A DNA stretch of 64,000 nt from an uncultured Roseobacter sp. (lineage in GTDB: Bacteria; Pseudomonadota; Alphaproteobacteria; Rhodobacterales; Rhodobacteraceae), in contig NZ_CANLNE010000002.1 of the NCBI RefSeq assembly GCF_947492555.1, positions 983,501 through 1,047,500 of the forward strand. Reading direction: 5' to 3'. The notes beneath the pieces were generated by a model, which made no database searches, was not told where the DNA came from, and worked only from the letters and a program-made list of their open reading frames with translations. Below, in pieces: positions 60,306 through 64,000 of this stretch (position 1 is the first letter of the stretch; every line of letters begins with the position of its first letter). Position numbers and translations under genes: made by a program.

Positions 60306-60316
60306 GGAGAGCACCC

Positions 60317-60556
60317 ATGCCAAAGCGTATTCTGTCCGGCGTCGTGACCTCTGATGCCAACGCACAAACCGTTACCGTGTCCGTCGAGCGCCGCTTTACG
60401 CACCCGGTTCTGAAGAAAACCATCCGTAAGTCCAAGAAATACCGGGCGCACGATGAGAAGAACACGTTCAAGGTGGGCGATAGCGTCCGCATCATCGAAT
60501 GTGCACCAAAGTCGAAAACTAAACGTTGGGAAGTGCTGGAAGCCGCTGAGGCCTGA
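60317..60556 (+). CDS. rpsQ: 30S ribosomal protein S17
   Basis: A 79-residue S17 ([20 protein letters not shown]) with [20 protein letters not shown]. It binds the 5' domain of 16S rRNA. It is 11 bases after rpmC and 72 bases before rplN. Confidence 0.97.
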   Translation: MPKRILSGVVTSDANAQTVTVSVERRFTHPVLKKTIRKSKKYRAHDEKNTFKVGDSVRIIECAPKSKTKRWEVLEAAEA

Positions 60557-60628
60557 GGACCAACCGCTTAATCGAAACCCTGGGGAAGAAGGCCACGCAT
60601 CGGCCCCCCAAAGGTCGGGAGAAACCAA

Positions 60629-60997
60629 ATGATCCAGATGCAGACCAACCTGGATGTTGCTGACAACAGCGGCGCGCGCCGTGTTCAGTGCATCAAGGTT
60701 CTGGGTGGTTCCAAGCGTAAATACGCATCCGTCGGCGACATCATTGTCGTGTCGGTCAAGGAAGCCATCCCCCGCGGTCGTGTGAAAAAAGGCGACGTCC
60801 GTAAGGCCGTCGTCGTGCGCACCGCCAAGGAAGTCCGCCGCGAAGACGGCACCGCGATCCGCTTTGATCGCAACGCCGCCGTCATCCTCAACAACAACAA
60901 CGAGCCGATTGGTACACGTATCTTTGGGCCAGTTGTGCGGGAACTGCGCGCCAAGAACTTCATGAAAATCATCTCGCTCGCTCCGGAGGTGCTGTAA
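60629..60997 (+). CDS. rplN: 50S ribosomal protein L14
   Basis: A 122-residue L14 ([20 protein letters not shown]) with [20 protein letters not shown] and [19 protein letters not shown]. It forms an intersubunit bridge. GGGAG lies about 8 bases upstream. rplX starts 2 bases later. Confidence 0.98.
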
Positions 60998-60999
60998 TC

Positions 61000-61311
61000 A
61001 TGGCTGCCAAGTTGAAAAAAGGTGACAAGGTCATCGTGCTGGCCGGCAAGGACAAGGGTAAGACAGGCAACATCACGTCTGTGGACCCGAAATCCGGCAA
61101 GGCCATCGTGGACGGCGTCAACATCGCCATCCGCGCCACACGTCAGTCCCAGGAAAGCCAGGGCGGTCGCATCCCCAAGGCGATGCCGATTGACCTCAGC
61201 AACCTCGCCTATGTCGATGCCAAGGGCAAGGCGACACGTGTGGGTTTCAAGATGGACGGCGACAAGAAAGTCCGTTTTGCCAAGACAACGGGAGACGTGA
61301 TCGATGCTTGA
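61000..61311 (+). CDS. rplX: 50S ribosomal protein L24
   Basis: A 103-residue L24 with the KOW motif [18 protein letters not shown]. It initiates 50S assembly. Its last 8 bases overlap the rplE start. Confidence 0.97.
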   Translation: MAAKLKKGDKVIVLAGKDKGKTGNITSVDPKSGKAIVDGVNIAIRATRQSQESQGGRIPKAMPIDLSNLAYVDAKGKATRVGFKMDGDKKVRFAKTTGDVIDA

Positions 61312-61867
61312 TACGGCAAATTACACCCCCCGCCTGAAGGCCGTGTACAAGGACACCATCCGCGCGGCGATGAAGGAAGAGTTCGGCTACAAGAACGACA
61401 TGCAGATCCCGCGTCTGGACAAGATCGTCCTGAACATCGGCTGCGGTGCGGAAGCGGTGCGCGACAGCAAGAAGGCCAAGTCGGCGGTCGAAGATCTGAC
61501 CCTGATTGCGGGCCAGAAGGCGCTGACCACCACGGCCAAGAAGTCCATCGCGGGCTTCCGGGTCCGCGAGGACATGCCGATGGGTGCGAAAGTGACCCTG
61601 CGCGGCGACCGCATGTATGAATTCCTCGACCGTCTGATCACCATTGCGATGCCCCGCATCCGCGACTTCCGCGGCGTCTCGGGCAAGAGCTTTGACGGGC
61701 GTGGCAACTATGCCATGGGCCTGAAAGAGCATCTGGTGTTCCCGGAGATCAACTTCGACAAGATCGATGAGAACTGGGGAATGGACATTGTGATCGCCAC
61801 AACGGCGCAAACCGACGCTGAAGCAAAGAGCCTGTTGAAAGCCTTCAACATGCCTTTCAACAGCTGA
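61304..61867 (+). CDS. rplE: 50S ribosomal protein L5
   Basis: A 187-residue L5 with [35 protein letters not shown] and [20 protein letters not shown]. It binds 5S rRNA. The start lies inside rplX, indicating coupled translation. Confidence 0.98.
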   Translation: MLDTANYTPRLKAVYKDTIRAAMKEEFGYKNDMQIPRLDKIVLNIGCGAEAVRDSKKAKSAVEDLTLIAGQKALTTTAKKSIAGFRVREDMPMGAKVTLRGDRMYEFLDRLITIAMPRIRDFRGVSGKSFDGRGNYAMGLKEHLVFPEINFDKIDENWGMDIVIATTAQTDAEAKSLLKAFNMPFNS

Positions 61868-61883
61868 TCGGGAGGGAATAGAT

Positions 61884-62189
61884 ATGGCTAAAAAATCTAT
61901 GATCGAACGCGAGAAGAAGCGCGAAGCTCTGGTGAAGAAATACGCTGCCAAGCGCGCTGAACTCAAAGCAATCGTGAACGACCAGGAAAAGCCGATGGAA
62001 GAGCGTTTTCGCGCCTCCCTGAAGCTGGCGAAACTGCCGCGCAACTCTTCGGCCGTGCGTCTGCACAACCGCTGCCAGTTGACCGGTCGTCCACACGCTT
62101 ACTATCGCAAACTGAAAATTTCGCGGATCGCGCTGCGGGACCTTGGCTCGAACGGCCAGATCCCCGGCATGGTCAAGTCGAGCTGGTAA
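61884..62189 (+). CDS. rpsN: 30S ribosomal protein S14, zinc-free type
   Basis: A 101-residue S14 ([20 protein letters not shown]) with [20 protein letters not shown]. It is the long form without the four-cysteine zinc site, as usual in proteobacteria. GGGAGG precedes it. Confidence 0.98.
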   Translation: MAKKSMIEREKKREALVKKYAAKRAELKAIVNDQEKPMEERFRASLKLAKLPRNSSAVRLHNRCQLTGRPHAYYRKLKISRIALRDLGSNGQIPGMVKSSW

Positions 62190-62201
62190 GGAGCGCATCA
62201 G

Positions 62202-62594
62202 ATGAACGATCCTATCGCAGATATGCTGACACGCATCCGTAACTCCTCGATGCGCGGTAAATCCACCGTCCACACGCCTGCTTCCAAGCTGCGCGCCTGG
62301 GTGCTGGATGTGCTGGCGGACGAGGGCTACATCCGTGGCTATGAGAAAACCACCGGTGCCGACGGCCACCCGGCCATCGAGATCAGCCTGAAGTACTACG
62401 AAGGCGAACCTGTCATTCGCGAGCTCAAGCGGGTCTCCAAGCCCGGTCGTCGCGTCTACATGGGCGTCAATGACATCCCGGTTGTCCGTCAGGGCCTCGG
62501 CGTGTCGATTGTCTCCACCCCCAAGGGTGTGATGTCGGACCAAGCAGCACGCAGCGCCAACGTTGGTGGCGAAGTGCTCTGCACCGTCTTCTAA
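62202..62594 (+). CDS. rpsH: 30S ribosomal protein S8
   Basis: A 130-residue S8 ([20 protein letters not shown]) with [20 protein letters not shown] near the end. In E. coli S8 represses the spc operon by binding the rplE mRNA. AAGGAG lies 8 bases upstream. Confidence 0.98.
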   Translation: MNDPIADMLTRIRNSSMRGKSTVHTPASKLRAWVLDVLADEGYIRGYEKTTGADGHPAIEISLKYYEGEPVIRELKRVSKPGRRVYMGVNDIPVVRQGLGVSIVSTPKGVMSDQAARSANVGGEVLCTVF

Positions 62595-62604
62595 GGAGGG
62601 GCTC

Positions 62605-63138
62605 ATGTCTCGTATTGGTAAAAAACCGGTCGACCTGCCCAGCGGTGTATCCGCCTCCGTGAGCGGTCAGACCATCGAAGTGAAGGGCCCCAAGGGGACC
62701 CGGTCCTTCAAGGCCACGGATGATGTGACCCTGAAGGTTGAGGACAATGTGATCAACATCGAGCCACGCGGCAAATCCAAGCGCGCGCGGCAGCAGTGGG
62801 GCATGTCCCGCACGATGGTGGCGAACCTTGTCACCGGCGTCACCGAGGGTTTCAAGAAAGAGCTGGAGATCCAGGGTGTGGGTTACCGGGCGCAGATGCA
62901 GGGCAATACCCTGAAGCTGAACCTCGGCCTCAGCCACGACGTGGATTACACGGCGCCTGAAGGGGTGACCGTGACGGCTCCGAAACAGACTGAGATTGTG
63001 GTGGAAGGCATTGACGAACAGCTTGTTGGTCAGGTTGCCGCGAACATCCGCGCTTGGCGTAAGCCCGAGCCCTACAAGGGCAAAGGCATCCGCTACAAGG
63101 GCGAGTTCATCTTCCGCAAAGAAGGCAAGAAGAAGTAA
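62605..63138 (+). CDS. rplF: 50S ribosomal protein L6
   Basis: A 177-residue L6 from ATG 62605 ([20 protein letters not shown]), with AAGGAGG 6 bases upstream. The C-terminal [20 protein letters not shown] is the conserved end. It lies at the GTPase-associated region. Confidence 0.98.
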   Translation: MSRIGKKPVDLPSGVSASVSGQTIEVKGPKGTRSFKATDDVTLKVEDNVINIEPRGKSKRARQQWGMSRTMVANLVTGVTEGFKKELEIQGVGYRAQMQGNTLKLNLGLSHDVDYTAPEGVTVTAPKQTEIVVEGIDEQLVGQVAANIRAWRKPEPYKGKGIRYKGEFIFRKEGKKK

Positions 63139-63149
63139 GGACGCAAACA

Positions 63150-63509
63150 ATGGCAAACAGCAAAAGAGACCTGTTCTTGAAGCGCCGCCTGCGCGTTCGG
63201 AACAAACTGCGCAAGGTAAACGCGGGGCGCGTGCGCCTCTCCGTGCACCGCTCCAGCAAGAACATCAGCGTACAGCTGATCGACGACGTGGCGGGCACAA
63301 CGCTTGCCTCCGCCTCGACGCTGGAAAAGGCGCTGGGTGTGGTTGGCAAGAACAACATCGAAGCAGCCACCAAGGTGGGTGCAGCGATTGCCGAGCGCGC
63401 AAAGAAAGCCGGTGTGGAAGAAGCCTATTTCGACCGTGGCGGGTTCCTCTTTCACGGGAAGGTCAAGGCCGTGGCCGACGCCGCCCGCGAAGGCGGTCTG
63501 AAAATCTAA
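63150..63509 (+). CDS. rplR: 50S ribosomal protein L18
   Basis: A 119-residue L18 ([20 protein letters not shown]) with [18 protein letters not shown] and [20 protein letters not shown]. It binds 5S rRNA. A palindromic repeat follows its stop. Confidence 0.97.
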   Translation: MANSKRDLFLKRRLRVRNKLRKVNAGRVRLSVHRSSKNISVQLIDDVAGTTLASASTLEKALGVVGKNNIEAATKVGAAIAERAKKAGVEEAYFDRGGFLFHGKVKAVADAAREGGLKI

Positions 63510-63512
63510 GGT

Positions 63513-63565
63513 ACGGTGGCCCAAGGCCCACCCTACCTGCATGCGGGTAAGGTGGGCTTTCAGGC
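63513..63565 (+). repeat. Palindromic dispersed repeat, copy 2 (rplR-rpsE gap)
   Basis: This is a near copy of the element at 37138-37192, starting 3 bases after the rplR stop in the same orientation relative to transcription. GCCCACC and TACC pair with GGTA and GGTGGGC around a TGCATGCGG loop. The loop differs by one base (TGCCTGCGG in copy 1). Confidence 0.75.
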
Positions 63566-63682
63566 AGCCGTTGTTTGAGAAAGCGCAGGCGGCTGTGATG
63601 GCCGCCTCGATGATCCGGGGGCATTCTGCTCACTTGGGTTGAGACAAACGGGCGCTTGCCCAGATATCAAAGGATGTTCTCT

Positions 63683-64000
63683 ATGGCAGAACGTGATAAC
63701 CGTCGTGGCAGAGGCCGCGATCGTGACGAAGCACCGGAATTCGCCGACCGTCTGGTCGCGATCAACCGCGTGTCCAAAACCGTAAAAGGTGGTAAGCGCT
63801 TTGGGTTTGCAGCCCTCGTGGTTGTGGGTGACCAGAAAGGCCGCGTCGGCTTTGGCAAAGGTAAAGCGAAAGAGGTCCCCGAGGCCATTCGCAAAGCCAC
63901 CGAGCAGGCCAAGCGCCAGATGATCCGCGTGCAGTTGCGAGAAGGCCGCACCCTGCACCACGACATGGAAGGCCGTCATGGCGCCGGTAAAGTGGTCATG
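63683..64000 (+). CDS. rpsE: 30S ribosomal protein S5 (partial)
   Basis: The first 106 residues of S5, from ATG 63683 with AAAGGA 8 bases upstream; the window ends in the frame. The N-terminal tail is Arg-rich ([20 protein letters not shown]). The conserved [20 protein letters not shown] and [20 protein letters not shown] follow, the region where spectinomycin resistance changes occur. It continues the spc unit. Confidence 0.97.
   Translation, partial: MAERDNRRGRGRDRDEAPEFADRLVAINRVSKTVKGGKRFGFAALVVVGDQKGRVGFGKGKAKEVPEAIRKATEQAKRQMIRVQLREGRTLHHDMEGRHGAGKVVM

Overview
The window is a chromosomal segment, GC-rich by eye, from an alphaproteobacterium of the Roseobacter/Rhodobacter group (Rhodobacterales). 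The evidence is the gene content and order: rnc-era-DUF1491-recO; pckA divergent from chvI-chvG-hprK-rapZ-EIIA(Man)-HPr; a 561-residue methylsuccinyl-CoA-dehydrogenase-like protein; a DUF6473 protein; and the style of the ribosomal proteins. The genus cannot be fixed from sequence alone. No rRNA genes, CRISPR arrays or intact insertion sequences were seen.

Region 1 (1-25.8 kb) is mixed housekeeping. It starts with the end of rnc, then era, a DUF1491 gene and recO. Next come a small META lipoprotein/TetR pair, the methylsuccinyl-CoA-dehydrogenase-like gene, an XRE regulator, and a LysR-like regulator followed by an unusual GNAT-like protein. pckA and the ChvI/ChvG envelope-stress two-component system follow, tightly linked to HPr kinase, RapZ, an EIIA(Man) protein and HPr. 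This is an incomplete, regulatory type of PTS. Then come a lysophospholipid acyltransferase, 3-hydroxybutyryl-CoA dehydrogenase, ETF alpha and beta, a cobalamin adenosyltransferase, an SDR, parC, a cytochrome P450 and a lipoprotein. Acyl-CoA dehydrogenase, ETF, hydroxybutyryl-CoA dehydrogenase and B12 adenosylation together fit an ethylmalonyl-CoA/polyhydroxybutyrate carbon economy.

Region 2 (25.9-49 kb) is the transcription-translation core. It holds tuf copy 1, tRNA-Trp, secE-nusG-rplKAJL-rpoBC, then a small membrane protein/HlyD pair and a DMT exporter, then rpsL-rpsG-fusA and tuf copy 2. The two tuf coding sequences read as identical. Leaders with hairpins lie before rplJ, between rplL and rpoB, and before rpsL.

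Region 3 (49-64 kb) holds the S10 and spc ribosomal protein genes, split by unrelated DNA at three places. The first is an AT-richer block with a stop-interrupted gene between tuf and rpsJ. The second is a 2.6 kb block between rplW and rplB, carrying a membrane protein and a DUF533/TerB-like gene. The third is a 2.4 kb block between rplP and rpmC, carrying a membrane-tethered NYN ribonuclease, a TIGR02466-type Fe(II) oxygenase and an AAC(6')-like acetyltransferase. The second and third breaks have a terminator upstream, and all three have a promoter-like sequence with a 17-bp spacer before the ribosomal genes resume. The cluster therefore looks like separate transcription units rather than one operon. 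The window ends inside rpsE.

The observations most worth following are the gene block between rplP and rpmC, the in-frame TAG in the 49 kb gene, the long Ala/Glu tail on ribosomal protein L3, the pair of intra-operon palindromic repeats after rpoB and rplR, and the undescribed-looking RNA leaders of the str and rplB units.
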